Made by a program: the position numbers and the translations under genes
Shown: positions 7,808 to 17,735 of the stretch, piece by piece
How the letters are laid out: every line of letters begins with the position of its first letter
Numbering within the stretch: the stretch's first letter is position 1
Notes under the pieces: generated by a model
Told to the model about the DNA's origin: nothing
The model's input: the letters and a program-made list of their open reading frames with translations, nothing else
Databases searched by the model: none
Assembly: GCF_028867935.1 (NCBI RefSeq)
Contig: NZ_JAPQNS010000004.1
Span: 1-64,000 of the forward strand
Source: Flavobacterium sp. SUN052
GTDB taxonomy: Bacteria > Bacteroidota > Bacteroidia > Flavobacteriales > Flavobacteriaceae
DNA length: 64,000 nucleotides
Direction of reading: 5' to 3'

Positions 7808-8635
7808 ATGAAAACGATTCTTGTTCCTACCGACCTCAGCCCCATGACCGATAATGCACTATCGGTAGCTGTCAGCCTGGCCCGGCTTTACCACGCTGAA
7901 GTTGTTTTATTACACTCAGTCATGTACCCTATACCGGCTCCGATATTCCCTGAATCACCCGTGCTGACTGCTGAGTATGCCGCCGAGAACTACGATACCA
8001 GCGAAAAGGAAGCTTACCAGACGCTACAGACAATAGTTCAAAATCCCGCTTATGCGGGCGTAACAATTACCCCAACACTACTCGCCAACGGGCGTGGGCT
8101 GGTGCATAATGTAACAAGTCAGCCTGCCGACCTGATTGTGATGGCTTCTACGGGTGCGTCGGGGCTGGAGGAATTGCTGGTGGGCTCCAACGCGGAGACT
8201 ATTGTGCGCTATGCAACCTGTCCGGTATTAGTGGTTAAAAAACCGGTAGCCCATTTCCACCCTGAGAATATCGTTTGTGCCGTCGATGTAGACGACCAGC
8301 TGAATCATATCCACCATTTCCCTTTTCAGATGGGCGAGCGCGGCTTGCACCAGTTTCTGTACGTGCGAACTCCCTCCGACAACCGTGACCCCGAAGGCGT
8401 ACGGGAGTGGATCAATAGTTTTGCCTCTGCCAAGGGTATCACCGAGTTCGATTTCATTATTCGCCCGGCCAAAACCGTTCCTGAAGGCATCCTTCGCTAC
8501 GCCAGCGACGTTCGGGCCGACCTGATTGTGGTGTTCACTCACGGGCATACCGGCTTACGACACCTGATTTCAGGCAGTGTTGCCGAAGATGTGTTAAACC
8601 ATGCCGAGATGCCGGTGCTGATTATGCGGGCGTAG
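7808..8635 (+). CDS. Tandem-domain universal stress protein
   Basis: 275 residues, two Usp domains. It begins MKTILVPTDLSPMTDNAL. Domain 1 ends TGASGLEELLVGSNAETIV and domain 2 HGHTGLRHLISGSVAEDV, both matching the nucleotide-binding loop of Usp proteins, so unlike its upstream neighbour both halves look intact. No separate regulator site is visible in the 54-bp gap, so read-through from usp1 is likely. The two proteins are diverged paralogues and could form mixed dimers. Confidence 0.88.
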   Translation: MKTILVPTDLSPMTDNALSVAVSLARLYHAEVVLLHSVMYPIPAPIFPESPVLTAEYAAENYDTSEKEAYQTLQTIVQNPAYAGVTITPTLLANGRGLVHNVTSQPADLIVMASTGASGLEELLVGSNAETIVRYATCPVLVVKKPVAHFHPENIVCAVDVDDQLNHIHHFPFQMGERGLHQFLYVRTPSDNRDPEGVREWINSFASAKGITEFDFIIRPAKTVPEGILRYASDVRADLIVVFTHGHTGLRHLISGSVAEDVLNHAEMPVLIMRA

Positions 8636-8767
8636 ACGGCGGCTGTCCCGCTAGTAGCGTTTGGGAAAACATCTGTGGCTAGAACCGGTTAATTGTAAGT
8701 AACTAAACCGGTTTGCAATTAACATAAACATGTCAATTGGGCCAAGCAGATACCAAACAGCAAAACT

Positions 8768-9304
8768 ATGGACAGCATCAATCGTCAACAACCCGAAGAA
8801 AACCATAAAGATTTAGCGCACGTTGCCGCCGGAAAGAAAATCAAAGAACTGGCCAGTAAAACCAATACCTGTTTTTTTATTACTGGTATACAAACGGGCA
8901 AACCGCTGGAAGTGCGGCCAATGGCAGTTCAGAAGCTGGATGAATCGGGCAATTTCTGGTTTTTGAGCGCCAACGACAGTCACAAGAATGCCGAAATTCA
9001 GAAAGACAATCAAGTTCAACTGCTATTTCAGGGGTCGGCGCACTCCGATTTTTTGAGCATCTACGGAACGGCTACCATTTCTACGGATAAAGCCCTGATC
9101 AAGGAGCTTTGGGAGCCAATCCTCAAAACATGGTTCACCGAAGGGGTCGATGATCCCCGGATTACAGCCATAAAAGTAGAAACCAACGAAGGCTACTATT
9201 GGGACAACAAGCACGGTGATGCCATTGCTCTGCTAAAAATGGCAGCTGGTGCCGTTATGGGCAAAACCCTCGACGATTCAATAGAAGGTGAACTGACGGT
9301 GTAA
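8768..9304 (+). CDS. PNPOx-fold general stress protein
   Basis: 178 residues of the pyridoxamine-phosphate-oxidase-like split-barrel family (COG3871 general stress protein 26 type), which binds FMN or another flavin in the cytosol. Visible landmarks are GKPLEVRPMAVQKLDESGNFWFLS, then VQLLFQGSAHSDFLSIYGTA, and the C-terminal VETNEGYYWDNKHGD. The true enzyme activity of this subfamily is poorly defined. It lies between the Usp pair and the lactate-dehydrogenase-like gene, fitting a stress cluster. The upstream 130 bp contain AACCGGTT twice but no FNR-like palindrome. Confidence 0.8.
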   Translation: MDSINRQQPEENHKDLAHVAAGKKIKELASKTNTCFFITGIQTGKPLEVRPMAVQKLDESGNFWFLSANDSHKNAEIQKDNQVQLLFQGSAHSDFLSIYGTATISTDKALIKELWEPILKTWFTEGVDDPRITAIKVETNEGYYWDNKHGDAIALLKMAAGAVMGKTLDDSIEGELTV

Positions 9305-9372
9305 TGTTGAGAAAGTAGCATAGCTTTCAGCAACTGGTATGCCTTGATAAAAGCACCTGCCTACTGACATTG

Positions 9373-9405
9373 AAAAGCCGCTCAGGACAGTCTTGAGCGG
9401 CTTTT
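9373..9405. terminator. Bidirectional intrinsic terminator
   Basis: AAAAGCCGCTCA pairs perfectly with TGAGCGGCTTTT around a 9-nt loop. A-tracts on the left and T-tracts on the right serve the convergent genes on both sides. Confidence 0.85.
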
Positions 9406-9456
9406 CGTATCAATACCCATTTACATCAATACCTTTCTGATTTTGCTGTCAAGTGT

Positions 9457-10449
9457 TCAGCAAATGGACGCCTTGGTTACCAGCGCCAGTTGTCCGTTCT
9501 CGTAGAAACTGAACTGATTCAGCAGATTGCGCGAGATTTGTTGCATTGCCTCTTTTGTCAGGAATCCCTGATGCGCCGTAAGCAAAACCTTAGGATGCGC
9601 TCGTAGCCGATTGAGCAGTTCGTCAGTAATAATTTCGCCGGAGAAGTCATAGTGGAACCAACTCCGTTCGTTTTCATAAACGTCGGCTGCGTAACCAGCC
9701 AGTCGATCACGATCAAGCGCATCGAGTAAAGCGCTTGTTTTCACCAGGCGTCCCCGTCCTGTGTTCACCAGAATAGCGCTGGACTTCATAATAGAGAGCG
9801 TTTGCTCGTCGATCAGGAACTCTGTCAAAGGGGTTAATGGGCAATGTAACGCAACCACATCGGAGGCATGGAGCAACTCGCGCAGGGATACGTACTGAAC
9901 CCCGCTTTCGAGCAATCGACGGTCGGGGCTGATGTCGTAGGCAAGTAGTTTGCAGCCAAAACCCTGCATGATTCGGGTAAATGCCTTGCCAATGTGGCCC
10001 GTCCCAATAACACCAACGGTTTTACCATGAAGATCAGAACCCATCAGCCCGTCGATGGAAAAATTACCCGTTAATACCCGCTGGTGAGCTTCCGCAATAT
10101 GTCTGAGCAAGCTCATTAGCAGCGCAATTGCCTGTTCGGCAATGGAATAGGGCGAATAGCCGGGAACGTGCAACAATGTCATGTTCAGATCGAACAGGGC
10201 TACCTGATCCACATTGTCCAGACCTACGCACCGCATACCAACCACACTAACCTGCATCGATTTGAGCAGTTTCAGTACCGGACGACTCAGGTCATCGTTA
10301 ACGAAGGCGCAGACGGCCTGGTGACCTCTGGCCAGATACGCCGTTTCAAGTGTGAGCGGTTGCGAAATGTATGTAATTTGTTGATGACCAGCATATTGAT
10401 CGAACCAGTATTGCTCGAATGGCAAGGTGCTGAAGAAGGCAATTTTCAT
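9457..10449 (-). CDS. D-2-hydroxyacid dehydrogenase, D-lactate dehydrogenase type
   Basis: 330 residues, NAD-dependent. The Rossmann fingerprint GVIGTGHIGKAFTRIMQGFG is followed by an Asp (AYD) that selects NAD. Catalytic Arg lies in NTGRGRLV, Glu near YENE, and the acid/base His in LTAHQGFLTKEA. Similarity of layout to fermentative D-lactate dehydrogenases (pyruvate to D-lactate) is strong. A perfect FNR-like site 23 bp before a CAATTTTG element upstream supports a fermentative role under low oxygen. A second, more distant hydroxyacid dehydrogenase lies at 51031. Confidence 0.82.
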   Translation of the reverse strand: MKIAFFSTLPFEQYWFDQYAGHQQITYISQPLTLETAYLARGHQAVCAFVNDDLSRPVLKLLKSMQVSVVGMRCVGLDNVDQVALFDLNMTLLHVPGYSPYSIAEQAIALLMSLLRHIAEAHQRVLTGNFSIDGLMGSDLHGKTVGVIGTGHIGKAFTRIMQGFGCKLLAYDISPDRRLLESGVQYVSLRELLHASDVVALHCPLTPLTEFLIDEQTLSIMKSSAILVNTGRGRLVKTSALLDALDRDRLAGYAADVYENERSWFHYDFSGEIITDELLNRLRAHPKVLLTAHQGFLTKEAMQQISRNLLNQFSFYENGQLALVTKASIC

Positions 10450-10477
10450 GGGGCAGTTTTTCTGAAAATTAGTGTCC

Positions 10478-10520
10478 CAAAATTGCCAGAATCGCAGCCC
10501 TCGACCCCTGACATGGGTCA
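10478..10520 (-). promoter_or_regulatory. FNR-like site plus -7 element of the lactate dehydrogenase gene
   Basis: TGAC-ATGG-GTCA at 10509-10520, then on the minus strand CAATTTTG at 10478-10485 after exactly 23 bp. The ATG is 28 bp further. The same GGCAATTTTGGG block at the same distance occurs at the ccoI promoter. Confidence 0.65.
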
Positions 10521-10550
10521 GTAAGCTGACTGACTTTGCGCAGGAATTAC

Positions 10551-11651
10551 TTAGGTACGCATTGTAAGGCTGCTGTTGGACATGGCTGGCTCCGGTGAGT
10601 GCCAGATGTTGCGGCTCTGGCGTGAGTGAGGTATAGAGGGCAACGTAAACGTGAAGGTGCTCCCCTTGCCTACCTCGCTTTCAACGGCAATCTGCCCCCC
10701 ATTCGCTTCTATCAGCTCTTTGACCAACACCAGCCCCAAACCAGTGCCTGCCTCCTGAGCCGTACCAGCACGCGCCGTTTGTTTGTCCAGCCGAAACAAC
10801 TGCGCTACCCGCTCCGGCTCCATGCCAATGCCGCTATCCCGAATAGTGAGTTGGCCCAGGCCTGCCTGCCGGGTGTAGCCGATGCTGACTGCTCCGCCGG
10901 GTTGGGTGAATTTGAGCGCGTTCTGAAGCAGGTTGCGGGCAATAATGGCCAGGTGGGTCTGATCGGCGAAGAGGTAGGCATCGGGGTCAATGGCGGTATG
11001 GACTGTAATAGATTTGGCCGTAGCCATCGGTTGTAACCCTTCAACCAGCTCCTGCACCACCTTGGCCAGGGCTACGCGGGTTGGGTGGGGAGTGATGCCC
11101 TTCATTTGGGTGAGTGCCCAGTACAGCAGGTTGTCCAGGGTGGTGCTCACGTAGCGGACGTCGGTGGCTAATTGCTGGGCGGCCTGTACGAATTGTTGCT
11201 GACTTAGCCCGCCCCAGTTGGTGAGGGCTACTTTACTCTGGAGGTTGGCCACGGGTGAGCGCAGGTCGTGGGAGAGAATGGCGAAGAGTTTGTCTTTGGT
11301 GGCGTTGAGATGTTGGAATTCGGCTTTTCGAGCTTGTTCACGGCGATAAATATAAAAAATGGCCATACTCAGTAAAATAACTAGCCCTGCGATGGCAATC
11401 GCCAGATAGGTATATAGCTGCTGCCGATCTACTTCATTCTGTTTAATCGCAATATCCCGTTCGGCTTCCGCTTTAATGATTTTTTTGCCTGCATCATCAG
11501 TCAGCCGCTTCTCAATCTGTTCCGATTCAATCAATTGATACTGCCTCGAATGGTAAAGAGCAAGGCGATATTTTTTCTGTTCTTCGTATAACTCAGACAA
11601 GAGGTTATGCGCCATACCTTTGCTGGCCAGATACCCTTCCTTGTCCGTCAA
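10551..11651 (-). pseudogene. Sensor histidine kinase, C-terminal part after an in-frame stop
   Basis: This part holds a membrane span ([21 protein letters not shown]), HisKA with [18 protein letters not shown], and a HATPase domain ([33 protein letters not shown]). It is in the same frame as 11706-12467: after the TAA at 11706-11708 the frame continues [20 protein letters not shown] into this segment. Only one nonsense codon separates the halves, so this is one kinase gene with a point lesion (or a sequencing error). The only upstream start for the fragment is TTG. Its partner is the LytTR regulator at 12604. Confidence 0.75.
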
Positions 11652-11705
11652 ATTAGCAACTTGCTGCGCATAGTTGATTGCTAAATCAACCCGATTATAT
11701 TTATG

Positions 11706-12467
11706 TTATATGGACGCAATAATCAATAAGAGATCGGGATCAATAGTGGACGCATTAGATAATCTATCCAACTGTGCCAGTACTTTGCTTCGGTAGTAAG
11801 CCAACTCCCGTTTCTCGTCAGGAAAGTGTTTCAACGCATCGGCTAAACTATTATAAGCTGTCAGCATTTCACTCACGGGTACTTTGGTTCGCTCCATGAG
11901 GGCCACCATTCGTTTATTGATCTGCAGTTGCTCTTTCCACTTTCTATCTTCTTCCAAGCTATGAGAAAGTGAAATAAATGGACCGTTGACGGGGTCAGAT
12001 GCTTTCTCCATATAACCAACAGCCTGGTAAAAGGCCTTATACATTTCTGCCCGGTTGCCCTGATGGTGATGGATGATTCCCATGGCATAGTATACCCACC
12101 CGACAAATAAATTATTGTGGGCGGCTTGGGCTTCAACAAGAGATTTTTGCAACCAGCGATAGGCCGCATCTTCATCTAATTTACCATACAGATAGATCAT
12201 CGCCGTGTAATGTACCGTTTTGTAACGAGCGTTTTGGTCATTTAGTCGCCTGGCTATGCTATACCCTTGTTGATAAAGTGCCAACATTTCGTCGGAATTG
12301 CTGGTGTATTTGAGCGGTTTTTCCGTAAGCAGAATCCGCAGTTTTGCCGTATCTGAGGGGGCTTTCTCAAAGGCCAGTTTCATACTAACAAAACTCGATA
12401 CGTCCTGGGCGGTTAGCGGAAGTTGAAAAATAAGTTTAAACAACAGAAGTAAGTAAAGTCCCTTCAT
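11706..12467 (-). pseudogene. Sensor histidine kinase, N-terminal TPR-type sensor part
   Basis: It starts at the ATG at 12467 with a signal peptide (MKGLYLLLLFKLIFQLPLTA). About 230 residues of helical tetratricopeptide-like repeats follow (YSIARRLNDQ, VYYAMGIIHHHQGNRAEMYKAF, AYNSLADALKHFP). It ends at TAA 11706-11708 and would continue in frame into the kinase core. Periplasmic TPR sensors fused to kinases are common in Bacteroidota. If truly interrupted, a secreted sensor without kinase is made and the downstream regulator loses its partner. Confidence 0.7.
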
Positions 12468-12603
12468 GTATCGGCTAGTTAGTAACAATAAGTCAAGAAA
12501 CCCATGATCTGTTCGGCTAATCCGGCATCCAGCTCCCGTTCCCAGGCCATTGAGAGCCGGAACACCCCTAGAAGTGGGGGAGTTGAAATCAGCGTCAGGC
12601 AAC

Positions 12604-13314
12604 TCATTTGCGGATTAAGTTTCCGTCGACATGTAGGCGGCTGATCTTGGCGCGATACTGGTCGCCAATCGGAATCACCTCACCATTGGTCAGGTAAATC
12701 TCGTTTTTGGTAATGACGCTGATAGCCCCCCGATGCACCAGATATGACCGGTGTACCCGCAAAAACACATCACCCTTGAGTTGCTCCTCCATCTTGCTCA
12801 GGGGCAGCATGGGCAAATAGGTCTTCTGGGGAGTCACCACCTGCAAAAAATGATCCTGCGCCCGGATGTAGAGCACATCCTGGTAGGGAATCTGCACATA
12901 ATCGTGGTTTTCTCGAATGAAAAAATAGGGCGCTATCGGGATAGCCTCGGGATCGGTGAGCAGCCGTTGCCGCGCCCGCTCAATGCTGCGCATAAACCGC
13001 TCGGGGTCAATGGGTTTAAGCAAAAAATCGACCGGGGCTACCTCGTAGGAGGGCAGGGCGTAGTGCGGATGGCTGGTTACAAACACGATCAGTGGCCCAC
13101 CCGCTAAACTCCGCGCCAGGCCCAGGCCCGTCAGCAGGGGCATTTCAATATCACAGATCAGCAGGTCAATTTCCTCCTCGGCCAGGCGGGCGTAAGCGTC
13201 CATGGCCGAAGAGCAGGTGCCCACTAGGTTCAGGATGGGCATCAGGGCCACGTATTCACTGAGAGTCTGGCGCCAGCTGGGGTCATCGTCGACGATGAGG
13301 GTATTGATTTTCAT
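12604..13314 (-). CDS. LytTR-family response regulator
   Basis: About 236 residues from the ATG at 13314 (MKINTLIVDDDPSW). REC domain with phospho-acceptor Asp in LLICDIEMPLLTG and Lys in VDFLLKPIDPERF. The C-terminal LytTR DNA-binding domain has YVQIPYQDVLYIRAQDHFLQ and FLRVHRSYLVHRGAI. LytTR proteins bind direct repeats about 21 bp apart; such repeats lie immediately upstream (13341-13402), suggesting autoregulation. An upstream in-frame extension covers those same repeats and is unlikely to be coding. The partner kinase is downstream and broken. Confidence 0.87.
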   Translation of the reverse strand: MKINTLIVDDDPSWRQTLSEYVALMPILNLVGTCSSAMDAYARLAEEEIDLLICDIEMPLLTGLGLARSLAGGPLIVFVTSHPHYALPSYEVAPVDFLLKPIDPERFMRSIERARQRLLTDPEAIPIAPYFFIRENHDYVQIPYQDVLYIRAQDHFLQVVTPQKTYLPMLPLSKMEEQLKGDVFLRVHRSYLVHRGAISVITKNEIYLTNGEVIPIGDQYRAKISRLHVDGNLIRK

Positions 13315-13340
13315 AACGAAACGCAATGAATGCATAAAAG

Positions 13341-13493
13341 TGACGAACGAAACCGGGGCGTTTACGAACGAAATCGGGGCGTTCACGAATTAGTCATTTT
13401 CGGCCTTTGCCACCGCCATCTCGTCTGATAGTTTTGAAGGTTTTCGTAGGCTAAAACGACTGCGTAAAAATAACTAATGGCTAGGTAAAAATG
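13341..13493. promoter_or_regulatory. 21-bp-phased direct repeats between regulator and first giant protein
   Basis: ACGAA cores occur at 13343, 13364 and 13385, in TGACGAACGAAACCGGGGCG, a near copy, and TTCACGAATTAG: two exact 21-bp steps. A second pair, GCGTAAAAATA (13462) and AGGTAAAAATG (13483), is also 21 bp apart. The same set, including TCGGCCTTTGCC and TGATAGTTTT, recurs upstream of the second giant protein. No gene lies in 13315-13633. Confidence 0.6.
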
Positions 13494-13633
13494 CGGTGGA
13501 GTGGGCAATTTCTCGCTTCTAATGTGCTGTACTTGGTATAAACTACTGGCAAAAGTATGACCAACTATTCGACTGTTCTGACAACGGTGTAGCACCGTTT
13601 CATGCCCTACTCCCTACTAAAACTTTACATTCT

Positions 13634-15619
13634 ATGAATACACAGTGCTCTTTTTTACGCACTGGCCCGCTTTCAAAGCCTGGCCGGTTTCGATTGTTAA
13701 CGCGGCTCCTGCTGTGGGCCGGGGTCGGCTTACTCGTCCCTTCCGCGCTGCTGGCCCAGAACGGCCCGGTCTGCGATACTTACATCAATAAAACCACCGC
13801 CAACGGATTAGGCGGTAACGATGTGACTGGTGTGTACGCGGTAAGTAATACGGTCTATGTGGCCAGCTATGAGGGTACGGTGAGCATTTCGACTGATGGC
13901 GGCAATAGCTTCACCAACACAGCCATCGATAATATTGCCTATGGCGTGTACACGGTGGGCAATACCGTCTATGCCGCTACGGGTAGTGGGTTGGGCATCT
14001 CGACCAATGGCGGCACTAGTTTCACCATCAGTACCACTGACGGATTAGACGGGGCACAGGTGAATACCGTGTATGCGGTAGGGACTACGGTCTATGCCGG
14101 CACCAATGGCTACGGGCTGGGCATCTCGACTGATGGAGGAAAGACCTTCACCCTTAAAACCACTGCCAATGGTCTAGGAACTGACTACCTGAGCGGTGTG
14201 TATGCAGTAGGCAATACAATCTATGCTGCTATTAATACCACCCGCGGCCGGGGAGGTGTGGTGATGGGTGGCGGATTAAGCATCTCGACCGATGGCGGCA
14301 ATACCTTCACGAACAAAACCACTGCCGACGGTTTAGGCAATAACCAGGTGTATGGTGTGTACGCGGTGGGCAATACCGTCTATGCCGCCACGCAGGGCGG
14401 GTTGAGCATCTCGACCGATGGCGGTAGCACATTTACCACCAAAACCACCGCCAACGGTTTGGGCAGTAACACGGTGTATGGCGTGTATGCGGTGGGTACT
14501 ACCGTCTATGCCGCTACATCCGGTGGGTTGAGCATCTCGACCGATGGCGGCAATACCTTCACCAACAAAACCACCACCAATGGACTGGGCGATAGCTCTA
14601 TAAGTGTTGTCTATGCGGTGGGCAATACGATCTACGCGGGTAGCCGTAATGGGTTGTCGTTTTGCTCGGCCATTTACGGCCCCGTCTGCGATACTTACAC
14701 CACCAAAACCACCGCCAACGGATTGGGCGGTAACGATGTGGCTGGTGTGTACGCGGTGGCCGGATCACCGGGCAGCACAACCGTCTATGTGGCCAGTTAT
14801 GATGGTACGGTGAGCATTTCGACTGATGGCGGCAATAGCTTCACCAATACAGCCACCAGATTAAACGATAATGTCTATGGCGTGTACGCGGTGGGCACAA
14901 CGGTCTATGCGGCTACGCAGCATGGGTTGGGTATCTCGACCGATGGCGGCAATAGTTTCACCATCAGTGCCACTGACGGATTAGATCTGGCACAGGTGAA
15001 TACCGTGTATGCGGTGGCGGGGTCACCCGGTAGCACTACGGTCTATGTCGGCACCGATGGCTCTGGGCTGGGCATCTCGACTGATGGAGGAAAGACCTTT
15101 ACCCTTAAAACCAAAGCAGCCAATGGTCTAGGCGATAACTATGTGTATGGGCTGTATGTGGTGGGCAATATCGTCTATGCCGCTACCTATTATGGAGGAT
15201 TGAGCATCTCGACCGATGGTGGCAATACCTTTACCACCAAAACCACCACCAACGGATTAGGCAATAACCAGGTGACTGGTGTGTACGCGGTGGGTACTAC
15301 CGTTTATGCGGCCACACGTGGAGGACTAAGCATCTCGACGGATGGCGGCAGCACCTTTACCAACAAAACCACCACCAACGGACTGGGCAATAATCGTGTG
15401 TATAGCGTGTACACGGTGGGTACTACCGTCTATGCCGCTACCGATGGTGGGTTGAGCATCTCGACTGATGGCGGCAGCACCTTTACCAACAAAACCACCA
15501 CCAATGGACTGGGCAGTAATAGTATAAAGGTTGCTATGCGGTGGGCAATACGATCTACGCGGGTAGCCGTAGTGGGTTGTCGTTTTGTTCGGCGGCAGCG
15601 CCTTGCTCGTTGTCGGTGA
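13634..15619 (+). pseudogene. Giant secreted protein 1, N-terminal part: two Asp-box propellers (frameshifted)
   Basis: It starts at ATG 13634 with a signal peptide ending LLAQ. Two tandem units of about 0.9 kb follow (13766-14672 and 14683-15592). Each begins GPVCDTY and ends TIYAGSR-GLSFCSA, and each has seven blades of the form VYAVGNTVYAAT..GLSISTDGGNTFT, six with Asp-boxes. This predicts two seven-bladed β-propellers. At about 15533 one base is missing: copy 1 reads GTTGTCTATGCG and copy 2 GTTGCTATGCG. The frame then runs off into a false tail ending at 15619. The true continuation is the next entry. Confidence 0.75.
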
Positions 15620-17487
15620 GCATCGCGGCCACGCCATCGTCGCAAACCATCACCTCCGGCGGCTCGGTCACACTCACCGCATCAGGAGCCACCAGCTACA
15701 CCTGGAGCAACGGCAGCACCCAGAATCCGCTTCTTGTCAGCAACGTAACCTCGGCTACGGCTTTCTCTGTGACGGGCGCAACGGGCGTGTGTTCGGCTAC
15801 GGCCAGCGCGGCTGTGAGCGTGACGACTGCCGCCCCCGTCGCCAGCAGTGTGACCGTCGGTACGCTCAGCCCGACCAACTGCTTAGTCAGCACCACCCTG
15901 CTCGTATCGGGTAATCGATTCACCGTCAGCGGGCCGGGTAACTACGCGGTTAACCGATCCTTCCGTACGGTGGTCACCAACTACGCGTTGATTGTCAATA
16001 GTATGACGACCCCCGGCACGTACACCGTAACGGCCTACAATGCCCTGGGGCAAACCACCCTGAGCTACTTTCAGGTCGGTGGCATGGGGTGTAGCAGCCC
16101 CATTCTACAGGCCAAAATTAGCCCCGATGAGCGCACTGCCCGCAAAGCTTCAACGGGCCTCTCGCTCACCATGGTGCCCAGCAGCCTGACCTACGGTACG
16201 GGCCAGTTGGTGACTGTGCGGGTCACGGGCGGGCAGTCGGGTACGGCCTACGCGGTGGATCTCTACGACTCGCCCAGCAGCTACACGGGCAACCTGACCA
16301 ACTTTCTCTCCTACAGTACCTCGCAGGGCACGGGCAACACGATTCAGTGGGGAGCCAATGCTGTAGAGGAGTTCTACGTGATTTTCCGGCCTGGCTCAGA
16401 AGGTATCGACCGGATTGTGGAGGTGTCGGACCCCACCTTTACCGACTTTATCGACAGCAGCCCGTTTGCCATTCAGGACTGTACACCCGTCTCGGTGAGC
16501 ATCACGGCCACGCCCTCGCTGACGGTCACCGCTGGCAGCAGCGTGACGCTGACGGCATCGGGGGCTACTTCGTACACCTGGAGTAACGGGGTGCAGAGTA
16601 CGAGTGTGGTCTTGACTAACCTGACCAGTTCCACGGCGCTGTCGGTGACGGGGGTGACGGGTGTTTGTTCGTCCACGGCGCGTGCGGCCGTGGTGGTGAT
16701 TCCCTGCAACCTGACGGCGGTGATCACGCCCAATCCGGGCCTGACGATCTGCACCAATGCGGGGGGAGTGTTGACCGCCACGGGTGCGGGCGATGGGGGC
16801 CGCTACGTGTGGAGCACCAATGCGACTACGGCGGCTATCACCGTCAGCAGCAGCGGGCCCTACAGCGTGACGGCCATCAACAGCGTGGGCTGTTCGAGCA
16901 CAGCCACGGTGACGGTGACGGCGGTGAACCCGGCCCCGCTGGCCCAGCCGGTTCTTTCGGCCAGCAACAGCGCGGTGTGCGAGGGGGGCAGTGTGTCAGT
17001 CACGGCGACGGTGACGGGCAGTGTGGACACCTACCAGTGGTACAAAGACGGCCTCTCGCTGGGCTCGGCCCAGAGCCGTTCGGTGCTGACGTTGAACGGG
17101 GTGAGTTCGGCCCAGGTGGGGAGTTACGTGTTGGTGATTGGCTCGAGCGGTTGCGGCTCGGCGACGAGCGTGGCCTTCACGGTGACGGTGAACCCCTTGC
17201 CGGTGGTGACGATCACGTTCCCGCCGAGTGCGTTGGTGAACCCGGCTGGTCCGGTGGTGACGGTGCCGGTGGGAGCGGGTCAGAGCTATCAGGTGTTTGG
17301 GGGAGGCAGCAACGGCCGCTACGAACGGAAGATCATTTTGGACCGGCTGAACGGGTTTGAGATACGGACTACGACGGAGAACGGGGATGGTATTTTCCCG
17401 CTGGACAAGGCGGGCCCATACACGATCAGGGTGACGGACGGCAACGGTTGCAGCCGCACCGTCACGGGCGAGATTCGCGGACAGTAA
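15541..17487 (+). pseudogene. Giant secreted protein 1, C-terminal part: Ig-like repeats
   Basis: This is the +1 continuation of the preceding gene: restoring one T near 15533 joins them into a single protein of about 1,280 residues. It holds two Ig-like repeats, with SGGSVTLTASGATSYTWSNG from about 15614 and a variant from about 16486. A PKD/Ig-like tail follows (AVCEGGSVSVTA, TYQWYKDG). The last 85 residues (YQVFGGGSNGRYERKI ... VTGEIRGQ) are almost identical to the end of giant protein 2. No conventional T9SS sorting domain is obvious. No independent start signal was seen, so separate translation is doubtful. Confidence 0.7.
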
Positions 17488-17521
17488 TCGCCCATCACGA
17501 TCAACAAAAAATAGAGTAAGT

Positions 17522-17569
17522 GCAAACGCCCGGCCCAATTGAGCCAACGTGGCCCGGCCGGGCGTTTGC
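17522..17569 (+). terminator. Intrinsic terminator of giant protein 1
   Basis: GCAAACGCCCGGCC pairs perfectly with GGCCGGGCGTTTGC around a 20-nt loop, 34 bp after the stop codon. Confidence 0.75.
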
Positions 17570-17592
17570 TGTCTCTCGTCCAAATTCCACGT

Positions 17593-17735
17593 ACGAAATT
17601 GACTGGTTCACGAATTAGAAATAACAGTTCACGAATAGGGTTAAATCGGTCTTTGCCCCATCCCGCTGACCCAATAGCTTTGATAGTTTTTGTTGGTCCA
17701 ACTACGGCGTAAAACTGCTTAAGTACGGCGTAAAA
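17593..17735 (+). promoter_or_regulatory. LytTR-type repeat module upstream of giant protein 2
   Basis: ACGAA cores at 17610 and 17631 (TTCACGAATTAG, TTCACGAATAGG) are 21 bp apart, with a further core at 17593. ACGGCGTAAAA recurs at 17704 and 17725, also 21 bp apart. The block TCGGTCTTTGCC...TTTGATAGTTTT matches the region upstream of giant protein 1, at a similar distance from the start. The rest of 17736-17873 holds nothing else recognisable. Confidence 0.6.

Noticed and set aside
8690..8725. AACCGGTT repeats upstream of the PNPOx-fold gene as an FNR-like site
   Set aside because: No TGAY-N4-RTCA match and no -7 element at the fixed distances.
12468..12603. Upstream extension of the TPR kinase to an earlier Met at 12602
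   Set aside because: The ATG at 12467 begins a good signal peptide; the extra 45 residues look like translated intergenic DNA.
13315..13386. N-terminal extension of the LytTR regulator with repeated NAPISFVNAPVSF
   Set aside because: It merely translates the 21-bp direct repeats; the REC domain starts at the ATG at 13314.
16665..17360. Long alternative open frame inside giant protein 1
   Set aside because: It is a shadow of GC-rich repeat DNA in another frame; the product is low-complexity Gly/Arg/Asp and the true frame has clear Ig-like motifs.
16996..17583. Long antisense open frame in the C-terminal region of giant protein 1
   Set aside because: Arg/His-rich shadow of the coding strand; a similar shadow lies at the matching place of giant protein 2.
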